Origin: Alkalitalea saponilacus
Lineage (GTDB): Bacteria > Bacteroidota > Bacteroidia > Bacteroidales > Marinilabiliaceae
Direction of reading: 5' to 3'
Length of the DNA stretch: 64,000 bases
Assembly (NCBI RefSeq): GCF_900168165.1
Contig: NZ_FUYV01000002.1
Span: forward strand, 124,001 to 188,000
Below are positions 44,186-53,795 of this stretch, one piece after another. The notes beneath the pieces were generated by a model. That model searched no databases. It saw only the letters and a list, made by a program, of their open reading frames with translations, and had not been told where the DNA came from. The position numbers were made by a program, and so were the translations under genes. How positions within the stretch are numbered: the first letter of the stretch is position 1; every line of letters starts with the position of its first letter.

Positions 44186-44502
44186 AAGTGCTTTGTTTTT
44201 ATGGTTTTAACATGAATAAAATTACTTAACAACATGGCCAGACAGAACTCGAATGAGACAGGTTCATCCGTGCTTGTATTTTACAAATTAAGCCCGTTTC
44301 ATAAAAGTACAAACAGAAACCGATTTTTCAAACTTTTTTGAATTAAAAGAATCGGTAACTGAATATCCCATCATATTCTTTTTGAAAACTTTCATGTGTG
44401 TATAATTTGATTTTAATTTACCATATGGAGCATCCATGAATAATCATCTGCCTGTGTGCCTAATTTTCTTAACATGGATGTTTCATTTTATTCATTTGCA
44501 CT

Positions 44503-44510
44503 TATCTTTG
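44503..44510 (+). promoter_or_regulatory. -7 element for mutS
   Basis: TATCTTTG matches TAnnTTTG. Transcription from here would begin near 44517, beyond the earliest frame opening (44512), supporting the ATG at 44572. Confidence 0.45.
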
Positions 44511-44571
44511 TGTGTTGCAAAAAAAGATTGCAACATTTTACAACAAGCTTTTTACATCAAAAACAGGAATA

Positions 44572-47184
44572 ATGGCAAAAGAGAAGGCAGTTCAAACACC
44601 TCTAATGAAACAATATTATGGAATAAAGGATAAATATCCCGATGCCATTTTGCTGTTTAGAGTGGGCGATTTTTATGAGACCTTTTCTGATGATGCCATA
44701 AAAGTTTCGGAAATTTTAGGGATAACTCTTACGCGAAGAGCCAACGGCGCTGCCCAGTATGTTGAATTGGCCGGGTTTCCTCACCATGCTCTGGACACCT
44801 ACCTGCCAAAACTGGTGCGTGCCGGTCAGCGGGTAGCTGTTTGCGACCAGTTGGAAGACCCCAAAATGACCAAAACCATTGTAAAAAGAGGTGTTACCGA
44901 ATTGGTAACACCGGGTGTGGCCATCAACGATAATATTCTGGAGCACAGGGAAAACAACTTTCTGGCAGCTGTTCATCTCGATTCAAAATATGGAGGGATT
45001 GCATTCTTGGATTTATCCACCGGCGAATTTTTAACCGCCGAGGGCACTCACGAACATGTGGAGAAGCTTCTTTCAGGGTTTAAACCAAAGGAAGTTCTTT
45101 ACGAAAAGGCCAAAAAAGCTCAATTCACCGAAATATTTGGTTCTAAAAATTATGTATATCCTCTGGAGGACTGGGTTTTTACAGCTGATGCGGCCGATGA
45201 CCGCCTGTTGAAGCATTTTGAAACCAAATCCCTTAAAGGATTTGGTGTTCACAACCTGAAATACGGAACCATTGCCGCAGGAGCCATCCTTCATTATCTT
45301 GACTTGACGCAACATCACCAGATATCCCACATCACATCATTATCACGCATAGAAGAAGAACGTTATGTGTGGCTGGACAAATTCACCATTCGCAATCTGG
45401 AACTGTTCCAGCCGGTGAACGAAGGCGGGAAGGCTCTGATTGACATCATAGATAAAACCATTACCCCAATGGGGAGCCGCATGTTGAAACGGTGGGTGGC
45501 TCTTCCTCTTAAAGATGTGCAACCCATCAAAGACCGACAGGCGGTGGTGGAATACTTCTTTCGTGAACCGGAATTGCGCAGCAACTTAGAAAATCACCTT
45601 CGCCCCATTGGAGATTTGGAGCGGCTGGTTTCAAAAGTGGCTGCCGGAAGATTGACTCCGCGAGAAATGGTGCAACTTAAAAACGCTTTGGGAAACGTTG
45701 CACCTGCCAAAGAGCTTTGTCAGCAATCGGAAAATGAAGTCCTTCAACACATTGGAGAACAACTCAACCCGTGCAGATCGCTATTTGAGCGCATACATAA
45801 AGAAGTTTCAAGCGACCCTCCGTCTCAAATCAACAAAGGCGGAGTGATAGCCGAAGGTGTTTCTGAAGAGCTGGATGAACTGCGAAGCATTGCCTACTCC
45901 GGAAAAGATTATTTAAACAATCTCCAGAAAAGAGAAAGTGAACTCACCGGAATTCCCAGTCTGAAGATTGCATTTAACAACGTTTTTGGTTATTATATAG
46001 AGGTTAGGAATACCCATAAGGACAAGGTGCCGGAAAACTGGATTCGAAAACAAACCCTGGTAAATGCAGAACGTTACATCACAGAGGAGCTAAAGGAGTA
46101 TGAGTCGAAAATACTGGGAGCAGAGGAGAAAATACTTGCTTTGGAAACACAGCTGTATGCTCAACTCGTATCGGCTGCTGGGGAATTTATTCCTGCCATT
46201 CAGGTGAATGCCACTTTGCTGGCCCGGCTGGATTGTCTTATCGGATTCTCGGTTTTGGCTGCCGAAAACAAATATATTCGCCCGGATATTAACGACAGCG
46301 ATGAAATTAAAATTTCGGCCGGTCGGCATCCGGTGATTGAGAAGCAACTACCACCCGGAGAAGCATATATCCCCAACGATGTATGCCTGAATAACGAAAA
46401 ACAGCAAATCATCATAATTACCGGCCCAAACATGGCAGGTAAATCTGCGCTTTTAAGACAAACGGCACTCATAGTACTGATGGCACAAACCGGAAGCTTT
46501 GTGCCCGCAGAAACAGCTCAAATTGGTGTAGTTGATAAGATTTTCACCCGGGTTGGTGCATCGGACAACATCTCACAGGGAGAGTCCACCTTTATGGTTG
46601 AGATGAACGAAGCCGCCAGCATTCTCAATAACATATCCGACCGCAGTCTGGTGTTGTTTGATGAACTTGGACGTGGAACCAGTACTTATGATGGGATTTC
46701 CATTGCCTGGAGCATTGTTGAATACATCCATGAGAACAAAAGAGCACTTGCCAAAACCCTGTTTGCAACGCACTATCACGAACTCAATGAGATGGCCAAT
46801 ACTTATAAACGTTGTAAAAATTACAACGTTTCAGTGAAAGAGGTCGATAATAAAGTCATCTTTTTAAGAAAGCTGGTTCCGGGTGGCAGCAATCACAGTT
46901 TTGGAATTCATGTGGCACGCATGGCCGGCATGCCCAAAAGTGTTGTAAAACGTGCCGACGATATTCTGAAAGAACTGGAAGACACCCACCGAAAAGGACA
47001 ACTATCCAAACCCGTTGGCGAATTGGCGAAACAAAGAGAAGGTTTTCAACTGAGTTTTTTTCAGTTGGACGACCCCGTGCTGAAACAAATCAGGGACAGA
47101 ATAGCCAGTCTCGACATCAATAACCTGACACCAATGGATGCGCTGAACCAACTGAATGAAATAAAGAAAATAGCAGGATTGTAA
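44572..47184 (+). CDS. mutS: DNA mismatch repair protein MutS
   Basis: About 870 residues from ATG 44572, preceded by AGGAATA; an in-frame TTG at 44512 adds a 20-residue leader unlike the family. The mismatch-recognition Phe-x-Glu is in [11 protein letters not shown]. The ATPase has Walker [32 protein letters not shown] (Walker B/D-loop), and ATHYHELNE; the middle lever/clamp domains are of normal length. Recognises mispairs and recruits MutL, which is outside the window. Confidence 0.96.
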   Translation: MAKEKAVQTPLMKQYYGIKDKYPDAILLFRVGDFYETFSDDAIKVSEILGITLTRRANGAAQYVELAGFPHHALDTYLPKLVRAGQRVAVCDQLEDPKMTKTIVKRGVTELVTPGVAINDNILEHRENNFLAAVHLDSKYGGIAFLDLSTGEFLTAEGTHEHVEKLLSGFKPKEVLYEKAKKAQFTEIFGSKNYVYPLEDWVFTADAADDRLLKHFETKSLKGFGVHNLKYGTIAAGAILHYLDLTQHHQISHITSLSRIEEERYVWLDKFTIRNLELFQPVNEGGKALIDIIDKTITPMGSRMLKRWVALPLKDVQPIKDRQAVVEYFFREPELRSNLENHLRPIGDLERLVSKVAAGRLTPREMVQLKNALGNVAPAKELCQQSENEVLQHIGEQLNPCRSLFERIHKEVSSDPPSQINKGGVIAEGVSEELDELRSIAYSGKDYLNNLQKRESELTGIPSLKIAFNNVFGYYIEVRNTHKDKVPENWIRKQTLVNAERYITEELKEYESKILGAEEKILALETQLYAQLVSAAGEFIPAIQVNATLLARLDCLIGFSVLAAENKYIRPDINDSDEIKISAGRHPVIEKQLPPGEAYIPNDVCLNNEKQQIIIITGPNMAGKSALLRQTALIVLMAQTGSFVPAETAQIGVVDKIFTRVGASDNISQGESTFMVEMNEAASILNNISDRSLVLFDELGRGTSTYDGISIAWSIVEYIHENKRALAKTLFATHYHELNEMANTYKRCKNYNVSVKEVDNKVIFLRKLVPGGSNHSFGIHVARMAGMPKSVVKRADDILKELEDTHRKGQLSKPVGELAKQREGFQLSFFQLDDPVLKQIRDRIASLDINNLTPMDALNQLNEIKKIAGL

Positions 47185-47195
47185 GCCTTTTGCAC

Positions 47196-47255
47196 CTATT
47201 GATCCAACCATTTCTTAAAACCGGCAACCCTGTCGCGACTTACTATTAATTGGTT
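47196..47255 (-). pseudogene. Remnant of a LytTR DNA-binding domain
   Basis: Twelve bases after mutS, the minus strand reads NQLIVSRDRVAGFKKWLDQ then stop, an excellent match to the C-terminal end of LytTR-type response regulators (...VSRxRxxxFKxWL). A stop codon interrupts the frame about ten codons upstream and no receiver or full LytTR domain remains. Probably a decayed regulator. The rest of 47256-47527 holds nothing I can assign. Confidence 0.45.
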
Positions 47256-47527
47256 ACAAACGTTCAACAGGCAGAGCACCGATTAACCAAATTGGAATAT
47301 AGAGCAAAATTTGAAAAAAGATGACATTTTCATAACCATTGAATTTAGTCTGAAAAAATGCACTTTACACGAAATTGATTCAAAAAATCAATGGTTACAT
47401 AAAAAAGAATGCAGAGAAGTTGAATTAACCAGCCAGATCGTTATATCGGTATCTATGCTGTGTAGATAAATCGAGTGACTCCTCAATACGAATCCCCCAA
47501 AATAGCACACAAGCAAAAGAAGCGGAA

Positions 47528-47674
47528 TCACCTTCCCCTGATTATCCTCAATAAAACTGCAATGATGGCAATAACCAACAAAATATGAATTAAACCGCCA
47601 ACACTATACCCGACATAACCGATAACCCAAAGAATTACCAATATAACGGCAATTAAATATAGTAAACCACCCAT
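47528..47674 (-). CDS. Small membrane protein, lmo0937 family (48 aa)
   Basis: 48 residues: MGGLLYLIAVILVILWVIGY, then a GYSVGGLIHILLVIAIIAVL helix and a basic end RIIRGR. This matches the widespread lmo0937-type tiny membrane proteins, often stress-induced but of unknown function. It lies 54 bases from the next small membrane gene on the same strand, possibly co-transcribed. Confidence 0.75.
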   Translation of the reverse strand: MGGLLYLIAVILVILWVIGYVGYSVGGLIHILLVIAIIAVLLRIIRGR

Positions 47675-47728
47675 ATATATTTTATTAAAAATTAAACTTC
47701 ATTTTAAAAAAATACATCAGAAATATGT

Positions 47729-47941
47729 TTATTGTTTTTTCCGACTTAATAACAATATAACGATACCACCGAGGGCAACAGCTCCTCCAACCCATTGCGG
47801 CCAGTTAATTTCATGCTCTTTTTCCTGAGTAATGGCAAATTCACCTATCTCAACAACGTCCTCTTCAGTTTTAAATGAAATGCCGGTGAAAATTGTGATC
47901 AATATCCCAATAATGATTAGTATAATTCCTATTTTCTTCAT
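47729..47941 (-). CDS. Small two-helix membrane protein (DUF3185-like)
   Basis: 70 residues: helix IGIILIIIGILITIFTG, a charged extracytoplasmic-like loop with EEDVVEIGEFAITQEKEHEI, and helix WVGGAVALGGIVILLL ending in RKKQ. It resembles Bacteroidota proteins annotated as DUF3185 or hypothetical. Upstream of the lmo0937-like gene on the same strand. Confidence 0.65.
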   Translation of the reverse strand: MKKIGIILIIIGILITIFTGISFKTEEDVVEIGEFAITQEKEHEINWPQWVGGAVALGGIVILLLSRKKQ

Positions 47942-48119
47942 AAAACGAACATTTACATATTAAACATTCATTCAATTTCGTCATAAAATACAAGAATGTC
48001 AAAAAAGAGATAAAAAACCCCGAAAAACAGAACCATTTGAATCCTAATAAACTGTATAAACGAATAGGAATAGCGGCTGTTTTTTCTTTAAAAAAGCTAT
48101 GAAAAAATTGCAGCTGATG

Positions 48120-48149
48120 TTTGCACAAAAGAAAAAAGTCTTATCTTTG
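48120..48149 (+). promoter_or_regulatory. Promoter for tRNA-Gly
   Basis: TTTG (48120-48123) and TATCTTTG (48142-48149) with an 18-base spacer, close to the Bacteroidota consensus; the tRNA begins 12 bases later. Confidence 0.55.
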
Positions 48150-48160
48150 CAACTGCAAAC

Positions 48161-48233
<73 letters not shown>

Positions 48234-48241
48234 CTCTGTTT

Positions 48242-48266
48242 AATCCCCGTAACGCGGGGATTTTTT
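48242..48266 (+). terminator. Terminator-like hairpin between tRNA genes
   Basis: AATCCCCG and CGGGGATT with a 5-base loop and a T-run lie between tRNA-Gly and tRNA-Leu. Confidence 0.65.
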
Positions 48267-48284
48267 ACATACAAACTATGGTCT

Positions 48285-48369
48285 GCCCGGATGGTGGAAT
48301 TGGTAGACACGCTGGACTTAAAATCCAGTAGTCATTGCGACTGTGCGGGTTCAAGTCCCGCTCCGGGTA
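48285..48369 (+). tRNA. tRNA-Leu (UAA)
   Basis: 85 bases with a long variable arm: anticodon stem CTGGA-CTTAAAA-TCCAG gives TAA; T arm GGTTCAAGTCC. Acceptor GCCCGGA pairs with TCCGGGT, with a G-U pair at 1-72. CCA is not encoded. Confidence 0.92.
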
Positions 48370-48378
48370 CACTTTTAC

Positions 48379-48411
48379 AACAAAGCCCCCTGATTATCAG
48401 GGGGCTTTGTT
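48379..48411 (+). terminator. Terminator after tRNA-Leu
   Basis: AACAAAGCCCCCTGA and TCAGGGGGCTTTGTT form a perfect 15-base stem with a TTA loop; the following T-run is weak. Confidence 0.75.
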
Positions 48412-48601
48412 GGTTTTAGGGGGCGAATAAGTCTACCTTTCTGCTTTCTGAAATGCGATCTCATCTTCTACATTCCAACTTAATAAACTCATGGCTCGAC
48501 AGGCGCCTGAAAAGATTGCATGTAATATTAACCACCTCACAACTACAAATTGTACAGTTTCACATTTTTACTTATTTTTACCGCTTAAAATAAAGGTCTT
48601 C

Positions 48602-48886
48602 ATGGCAAAAAAGGCAAGCAAGAAAGCTGACAACGCTCCTGTGCAAAGACATCAGGCATTGAAGCGGCAACATAAAGTTACCATTCTGTTAAATGACAAG
48701 GAGCTGGAAGCGATTGATATGTATTGTAAAAAATACAAGGTGAAATCAAAAGCAGGTTTTATTCGGGAATCCGCATTAAGAAATGTGATGACTCAGTTCC
48801 TGGAAGATTATCCAACTCTGTTTGCAAAACAGGAGTTGGACAGTCTGGTGGTAAGGCATGTTGCTGAACCGGAAAACAGATTATAA
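48602..48886 (+). CDS. Small ribbon-helix-helix-like protein
   Basis: About 94 residues from ATG 48602; the frame opens at 48491 but that leader is not protein-like. A basic Lys/Ala-rich N-terminus is followed by KVTILLNDKELEAIDMYCKK and SKAGFIRESALRNVMTQFLE, the strand and two helices of a MetJ/Arc-type DNA-binding fold. Similar proteins are common in Bacteroidota and unassigned. Overlaps the end of the convergent flavodoxin gene by 6 bases. Confidence 0.75.
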   Translation: MAKKASKKADNAPVQRHQALKRQHKVTILLNDKELEAIDMYCKKYKVKSKAGFIRESALRNVMTQFLEDYPTLFAKQELDSLVVRHVAEPENRL

Positions 48887-49381
48887 TAATTCTCTGATGC
48901 TTTCAGCCCATTTCTCTATTCGGTAATCGGACAAATCAGGTTCGTTATCCTCATCGAGAGCAAGACCAACAAACATGCCTTCTCTATAGGCTTTTGATGA
49001 TGCAAAATCGTACTCATCTGCCGACCATTCACCAATAAACTTCACACCTTTATCCTGCAAAAGTTCATAGAGTTTCCCCATCCCATCGCAAAAAGTATCC
49101 GGGTAATTCTGCTGATCACCAAGACCAAACAGTGCAATGGTTTTGCCGGACAAATCCTGTTGAACCAGCATCTCCACAAATGTTTCAAAATCATCCTGCA
49201 ACATACCAACCCCCCATGTTGAGGTTCCAAGAATTATAGTAGAGTATGCCTTGATGGTTTCCGGAGAAACATCATTAGCTCCTTTTAAATCAGATTTTTG
49301 AATAAGTGATTGTAACTTTTCGGCCACAAAACGGGTATTACCTAAGGATGACCCATAAACAATCAATATGTCAGAATTCAT
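48881..49381 (-). CDS. Flavodoxin
   Basis: 166 residues, FMN-binding electron carrier. The phosphate loop is YGSSLGNTRFVAEKLQS (variant of xGTGxTG), with the aromatic stacking region LGTSTWGVGMLQDDFETF and the second FMN loop FGLGDQQNYPDTFCDGMGKL, then the long-chain insertion WSADEYDFASSKAYREGMFVGLALDEDN, as in iron-stress-induced FldA. Usually replaces ferredoxin under iron limitation. A 22-base dyad lies 17 bases upstream of the start. Confidence 0.93.
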   Translation of the reverse strand: MNSDILIVYGSSLGNTRFVAEKLQSLIQKSDLKGANDVSPETIKAYSTIILGTSTWGVGMLQDDFETFVEMLVQQDLSGKTIALFGLGDQQNYPDTFCDGMGKLYELLQDKGVKFIGEWSADEYDFASSKAYREGMFVGLALDEDNEPDLSDYRIEKWAESIRELL

Positions 49382-49397
49382 TTTGTTTCAATTTTAA

Positions 49398-49419
49398 TTT
49401 AAATATCATCATATTTAAA
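49398..49419. promoter_or_regulatory. Dyad upstream of the flavodoxin gene
   Basis: TTTAAATAT-CATC-ATATTTAAA is a perfect 9-4-9 dyad beside a minus-strand -7-like TGCCTTTG (49427-49434), so it would cover the start of transcription of the flavodoxin gene. It is not a recognisable Fur box. Confidence 0.45.
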
Positions 49420-49484
49420 CAAAGAACAAAGGCAAAGAATTAAAAGTTCATCAAACCCTGTTTTTACTGTAAAAGTTACTAATC

Positions 49485-50579
49485 ATGAAGCCCTTTATAT
49501 TCGCACTTATCCTTTTTTCGATAACGTTCAGTTCGGTTTGTCAGGAAGCCACGCTCCTCTTTTTTGGAGATGTAATGGGGCATGGAGCGCAAATTGAGAG
49601 TGCAGAACGTGATGGTGGCAGATACCATGACTATTCAGAAAACTTCAAATACATTGAACCATACTTCCGATCAGCAGATGTTGTTGTGGGAAACCTTGAA
49701 GTGACGCTGGGAGGAGAGCCATATAAAGGTTATCCATTGTTCAGTTCTCCGGACGAACTCGCAACGGCTCTCAAAGAGTCAGGGGTAAATGTTCTGGTTA
49801 CCGCCAACAACCACTCGTGCGATCGTGGCAAAGCAGGACTGGAAAGAACCATCAAAGTTCTGGATCAGCATCACTTTGTGAGGACAGGAACTTTTCTGGA
49901 TAGCACGGATATTGCAAAACACCATCCCCGCATCATTCACATCAATGGCATCAAACTGGCTCTGTTAAACTACACATACGGCACCAACGGCATACCTGTT
50001 ACGCCACCAAATATTGTCAACCTCATCGACAAAGAAACAATGAAACAGGATCTAGAACTGACCAAATCCATGCATCCTGATAAAATCATCATGTTTCTGC
50101 ATTGGGGTAACGAATACGCCACCTCACCATCAAACGATCAAACAGAATTGGCAGAATTTCTTTTTGAACATGGAGCAGACATCATCATTGGAGCTCATCC
50201 GCATGTCATTCAACCCATGCACCTAACCTACCAAAACGACCGCGAACAACTGGTTGTTTATTCCCTGGGAAACTTTATTTCCAACCAAAGATGGGAACTG
50301 ACTGACGGTGGGGCAATGGTTCGAATCACTTTGGCGAAACATAAAGGCGACACCTACATTAAAGATGCTCAACACCTGCTTACCTGGGTTCACACGCCAA
50401 TCATCGACAATCGCCGCAGGTACTACATATACCCTGCTTCTGTGTGGGACAGGCAGGGTGTTCCTGATCATATTGCCCCGGGGTGGGAAGGCATGCAGCA
50501 ATATCTTAAAAGCGCAAGAAAAGTGATGCAACTAAACACCTATATACGAGAAGCAACCGAAGAGTGGCCATTAAAATAA
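49485..50579 (+). CDS. CapA-like metallophosphatase family protein
   Basis: 364 residues of the PGA_cap (CapA) family. Signal peptide MKPFIFALILFSITFSSVCQ. The metallophosphoesterase-like sites are LLFFGDVMGHG, VVGNLEVTLGGEP, VTANNHSCDRGKAGLERTIKVL (split across the region) and IIGAHPHVIQPM. Homologues act in poly-gamma-glutamate capsule formation, but none of the partner genes (capB/C) is present, so the real substrate is unknown. Probably periplasmic or secreted. Confidence 0.88.
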   Translation: MKPFIFALILFSITFSSVCQEATLLFFGDVMGHGAQIESAERDGGRYHDYSENFKYIEPYFRSADVVVGNLEVTLGGEPYKGYPLFSSPDELATALKESGVNVLVTANNHSCDRGKAGLERTIKVLDQHHFVRTGTFLDSTDIAKHHPRIIHINGIKLALLNYTYGTNGIPVTPPNIVNLIDKETMKQDLELTKSMHPDKIIMFLHWGNEYATSPSNDQTELAEFLFEHGADIIIGAHPHVIQPMHLTYQNDREQLVVYSLGNFISNQRWELTDGGAMVRITLAKHKGDTYIKDAQHLLTWVHTPIIDNRRRYYIYPASVWDRQGVPDHIAPGWEGMQQYLKSARKVMQLNTYIREATEEWPLK

Positions 50580-50657
50580 TGGCAGCAAATTTTCTTGTAA
50601 TCATTAAAAAAAAAGAGTAAAATTGTAAGATAGATATTCCTAAAATTTAGTTGTACC

Positions 50658-50993
50658 ATGCCATATAAAGAGCCTGTAATTGAAAAGCTCTACTACACCA
50701 TAGGTGAAGTAGCTAAAATGTTTAACGTCAACACCTCATTAATTCGTTTCTGGGAAAAAGAATTCAACATCATCAAACCACATAAAAACAAAAAAGGCAA
50801 TCGCCTTTTTACGCCTCAGGACGTTGAGAACTTTCACCTGATTTACCATCTGGTAAAAGAAAAAGGGATGACACTGAAAGGTGCCGAAAAAAAACTGAAA
50901 GAGAACAAAGAAGACACCATAGAAAACTTCGAAGTAGTAAAACGGCTGAAAGATATCAAAGAGATGCTCATCGATATCAAAGAAGGAATGTAG
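50658..50993 (+). CDS. MerR-type DNA-binding regulator
   Basis: 111 residues, mainly the MerR DNA-binding domain: YTIGEVAKMFNVNTSLIRFWE (shown in part) forms the winged-helix start, with NRLFTPQDVENFHLIYHLVKE following and a short Lys-rich helix. The effector domain is too short for a metal or drug pocket, so it may be regulated otherwise. Same strand as capA-like, nif3-like and zinc-ribbon genes; it is separated from the next by 43 bases. Confidence 0.9.
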   Translation: MPYKEPVIEKLYYTIGEVAKMFNVNTSLIRFWEKEFNIIKPHKNKKGNRLFTPQDVENFHLIYHLVKEKGMTLKGAEKKLKENKEDTIENFEVVKRLKDIKEMLIDIKEGM

Positions 50994-51036
50994 GTTTGTT
51001 CCTGCCATTTTACAAATTGAAATAGTTTCGAAAAAA

Positions 51037-52131
51037 ATGACCATAAAAGAGATCATCAGCCATCTTGAAGACTTTGCTCCGCAATCGCTTCAGGAAGGGT
51101 TTGACAACAGCGGAATGCAAACCGGCGATGTAAACCAAAACGCTACCGGAGTGCTCATCACACTTGATGTTACACCGGAGGTTGTTGATGAATCGATAAA
51201 GACAAACTGCAACCTCATCATCAGTCACCATCCGGTCACCATTTCAGGGGTAAAAAGCCTCACCGGGAAAAACCTGTCAGAACAGGTATTTATCAAAGCC
51301 ATCAAAAACAACATTGCCATATATACCGCACACACCAACATCGATAATGTAAAAAACGGTGTCAGCGGCATTTTGGCCAATAAACTGGGACTCATCAATC
51401 ACAAAATCCTGTCTCTTAAGCAAAATGCCCTGGTAAAACTGGTGGTATTTGTGCCCAAAGAAGCTGCCGGGGAAGTTCGAAATGCCATATTTGAGGCCGG
51501 AGCAGGTCAAATAGGCAATTACGACTCATGCAGTTTCAACATCGCCGGAGAAGGCACATTTCGCGGCGATGAATCGACCAATCCATACGTTGGGGAAAAA
51601 GGAGAGTTGCACACCGAACCCGAAATCAGGGTAGAAACCATTCTCCCGGCCACTTTGCAATCCAGGGTTTTAAATGCTTTGATAAAAGCACACCCGTATG
51701 AAGAACCTGCATTTGATTTTTATCCTCTGAACAACAGTTGGCCTGAAGCAGGGTTAGGTATTGTTGGAGAATACCATCAACCGCTGAGCAAAACAGAATT
51801 TCTTACGAAACTAAAAGAAGTGACGAATGCCTCATGCATTCGTTACACCGAATGCATACATGAAAAGATTCAAAAAGTGGCTGTTTGTGGTGGCAGCGGA
51901 AGCTCTTTTTTAAGAAATGCCATTGCCTCGGGTGCCCAGGCATTTGTAACCGGAGATTTTAAGTACCATCAGTTTTTTGATGCAGAAAACCGCATTATGA
52001 TTGCAGATGTGGGACATTATGAAAGTGAACAGTTCACTAAAGAACTTTTTTTTGAGATACTTACAAAAAAAATCCCTAATTTTGCAGTCCGTTTATCAGA
52101 AGTAAATAGCAATCCTATAAAATATTTTTAG
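51037..52131 (+). CDS. Nif3-like dinuclear metal protein
   Basis: 364 residues of the NIF3/YbgI family, hexameric. The metal ligands are in IISHHPVTISGVKSL, AHTNIDNV and late TGDFKYHQFFDAE, with a terminal VGHYESEQF. A middle PII-like insertion (~110-260) makes it the long form seen in YqfO. Known to bind two metal ions and to be possibly a hydrolase; function unsettled. Four bases before the zinc-ribbon gene, so coupled to it. Confidence 0.93.
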   Translation: MTIKEIISHLEDFAPQSLQEGFDNSGMQTGDVNQNATGVLITLDVTPEVVDESIKTNCNLIISHHPVTISGVKSLTGKNLSEQVFIKAIKNNIAIYTAHTNIDNVKNGVSGILANKLGLINHKILSLKQNALVKLVVFVPKEAAGEVRNAIFEAGAGQIGNYDSCSFNIAGEGTFRGDESTNPYVGEKGELHTEPEIRVETILPATLQSRVLNALIKAHPYEEPAFDFYPLNNSWPEAGLGIVGEYHQPLSKTEFLTKLKEVTNASCIRYTECIHEKIQKVAVCGGSGSSFLRNAIASGAQAFVTGDFKYHQFFDAENRIMIADVGHYESEQFTKELFFEILTKKIPNFAVRLSEVNSNPIKYF

Positions 52132-52135
52132 CAGA

Positions 52136-52888
52136 ATGGCAACAATGGATTCAAAAACAAGTGCAAATGAAGTTCCTGTAGAAGAAAGACTTCGCGCACT
52201 GCACGATTTACAAAAAGTCGTTTCAGAAATTGATAAAATCAAAACCCTGAGGGGAGAACTTCCTTTGGAAGTTCAGGATTTAGAAGATGAAATAGAGGGT
52301 TTAGAAACCCGCATAAAGAACTTGGAAGCTGAAGTAAAGAGCCTTAATGATGGCATTCTGACCAAAAAGAATGAAATTAAGGATGCAGGTTTGCTCATTA
52401 AAAAATATGAGGCGCAACAATCAAATGTGCGCAACAACCGTGAATATGATTCTCTTACTAAAGAGATAGAATTCCAAACGCTGGAAATTGAGCTTTGCGA
52501 AAAGCGCATTAAAGAGTTCACTGTTGAAATGAAAGCCAAATCGGAGTTGGTAGATGCATCGAGAAAGCAATTGGAAGAGCGTCAATCTGATCTGACTGCT
52601 AAAAAAGCAGAATTGGATGAGATTGTTTCAGAGACTCAAAACGAAGAGGAGCGGCTAAGAACAAAATCAAAAGAGATTGAGACCCGAATTGACGACCGCC
52701 TATTGACTGCATTTAAACGTATTCGTAAAAATGCACGTAACGGGTTAGCTGTTGTTACCGTAGCACGGGATGCTTGTGGTGGTTGTTTCAATAAAATCCC
52801 ACCTCAGCGTCAGCTGGACATTCAGATCAGAAAGAAAATCATTGTCTGTGAATACTGCGGACGTATTCTTGTGGACGACCAATTGTAA
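52136..52888 (+). CDS. Zinc-ribbon coiled-coil protein
   Basis: 250 residues. A long coiled coil (~20-190, many Glu/Lys heptads) ends in a four-cysteine zinc ribbon, CGGCFNKIPPQ and CEYCGRIL. This is the zf-RING_7/DUF164 family, often next to nif3 as here. The role is unknown; nucleic-acid binding is often assumed. Ends at a strong hairpin. Confidence 0.9.
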   Translation: MATMDSKTSANEVPVEERLRALHDLQKVVSEIDKIKTLRGELPLEVQDLEDEIEGLETRIKNLEAEVKSLNDGILTKKNEIKDAGLLIKKYEAQQSNVRNNREYDSLTKEIEFQTLEIELCEKRIKEFTVEMKAKSELVDASRKQLEERQSDLTAKKAELDEIVSETQNEEERLRTKSKEIETRIDDRLLTAFKRIRKNARNGLAVVTVARDACGGCFNKIPPQRQLDIQIRKKIIVCEYCGRILVDDQL

Positions 52889-52911
52889 TTCATACATTAC
52901 TTAAAAATAAG

Positions 52912-52944
52912 AGAGGTGTAAATCTAAGATTTACACCTCTTTGT
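52912..52944 (+). terminator. Terminator after the zinc-ribbon gene
   Basis: AGAGGTGTAAAT and ATTTACACCTCT form a 12-base stem followed by TTGTTTT. Confidence 0.8.
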
Positions 52945-52970
52945 TTTATATCAAAAGAACATATTTTACA

Positions 52971-53792
52971 TCACCAGCTTCCCCCGGCACCTCCGCCGCC
53001 AAAGCGACCTCCTCCAAATCCTCCAAAACCACCTCCGGATCCGGGGCTAAAACTTCCCCGGCCTGAGCTAAAATTGCCCCACTGTCCGCTGTGTCTTCGC
53101 GAACCAGAGCCTAGCATCGACATGATTACCCAAAATGGCACATCATGCCCCAAAGAAGACTGTCTTGTTCGTCTTGCTCTTGATATGACCATGAACATCA
53201 CAATAATTATAACCAACCCAACCACGCCTCCAACAGCCTCTTCTCGGCTTCCGGTTCTGGACATGTAGGCATCGGCAGTGTATTCATCTCTCGTTAAATC
53301 CATGATTACATTCAATCCGGCAATTAACCCGGTGTAATAGTCATCGTTTCGAAAATGAGGAATCATTTCATTATCAACCACCCTTCGAGCTACTGCATCA
53401 GGAATGACTCCTTCCAAACCATAACCAACGGCGATATAGGCACGTCCTCTCTCATTCCCGATGCGAGGTTTTACCAACACCAACAGGCCATTATCGGTGC
53501 CTGCCTGTCCAATCCCCCATTTATCGGCCACCCGAAAGGCAAAATCTCCCACATCATAGCCGCCCAAATCAGGTACTATTACAACAGCTACCTGAGTACT
53601 GGTCTCTCTGGCAAACTGAGCCAGACTATTTTCCAGATTATTTAGGGAACCTTCCGGCAAAACACCTGCAAAATCATTCACCAAACGGGGTGGAACCGGT
53701 CTTTCCGGTATAGGACTTGCCAAAAGATCAGAAAATCCGACAAAACACAGAACAATAAAAATATATCTTAAACTCTTATTCATAATCATCAA
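52971..53792 (-). CDS. TPM domain protein with Gly-rich tail (YgcG-like)
   Basis: 273 residues. Signal peptide (YIFIVLCFVGFSDLLASP); TPM domain (~30-165) with RLVNDFAGVLPEGSLNNLEN and DNGLLVLVKPRIGNERGRAY; a membrane helix (VGLVIIIVMFMVIS, ~190-205); then a Gly/Phe-rich tail (GGGFGGFGGGRFGGGGAGGS). Typical of YgcG/TPM proteins that cluster with LemA. Role in envelope maintenance is proposed but not settled. Three bases after the second TPM gene. Confidence 0.9.
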   Translation of the reverse strand: MMIMNKSLRYIFIVLCFVGFSDLLASPIPERPVPPRLVNDFAGVLPEGSLNNLENSLAQFARETSTQVAVVIVPDLGGYDVGDFAFRVADKWGIGQAGTDNGLLVLVKPRIGNERGRAYIAVGYGLEGVIPDAVARRVVDNEMIPHFRNDDYYTGLIAGLNVIMDLTRDEYTADAYMSRTGSREEAVGGVVGLVIIIVMFMVISRARRTRQSSLGHDVPFWVIMSMLGSGSRRHSGQWGNFSSGRGSFSPGSGGGFGGFGGGRFGGGGAGGSW

Positions 53793-53795
53793 ATA

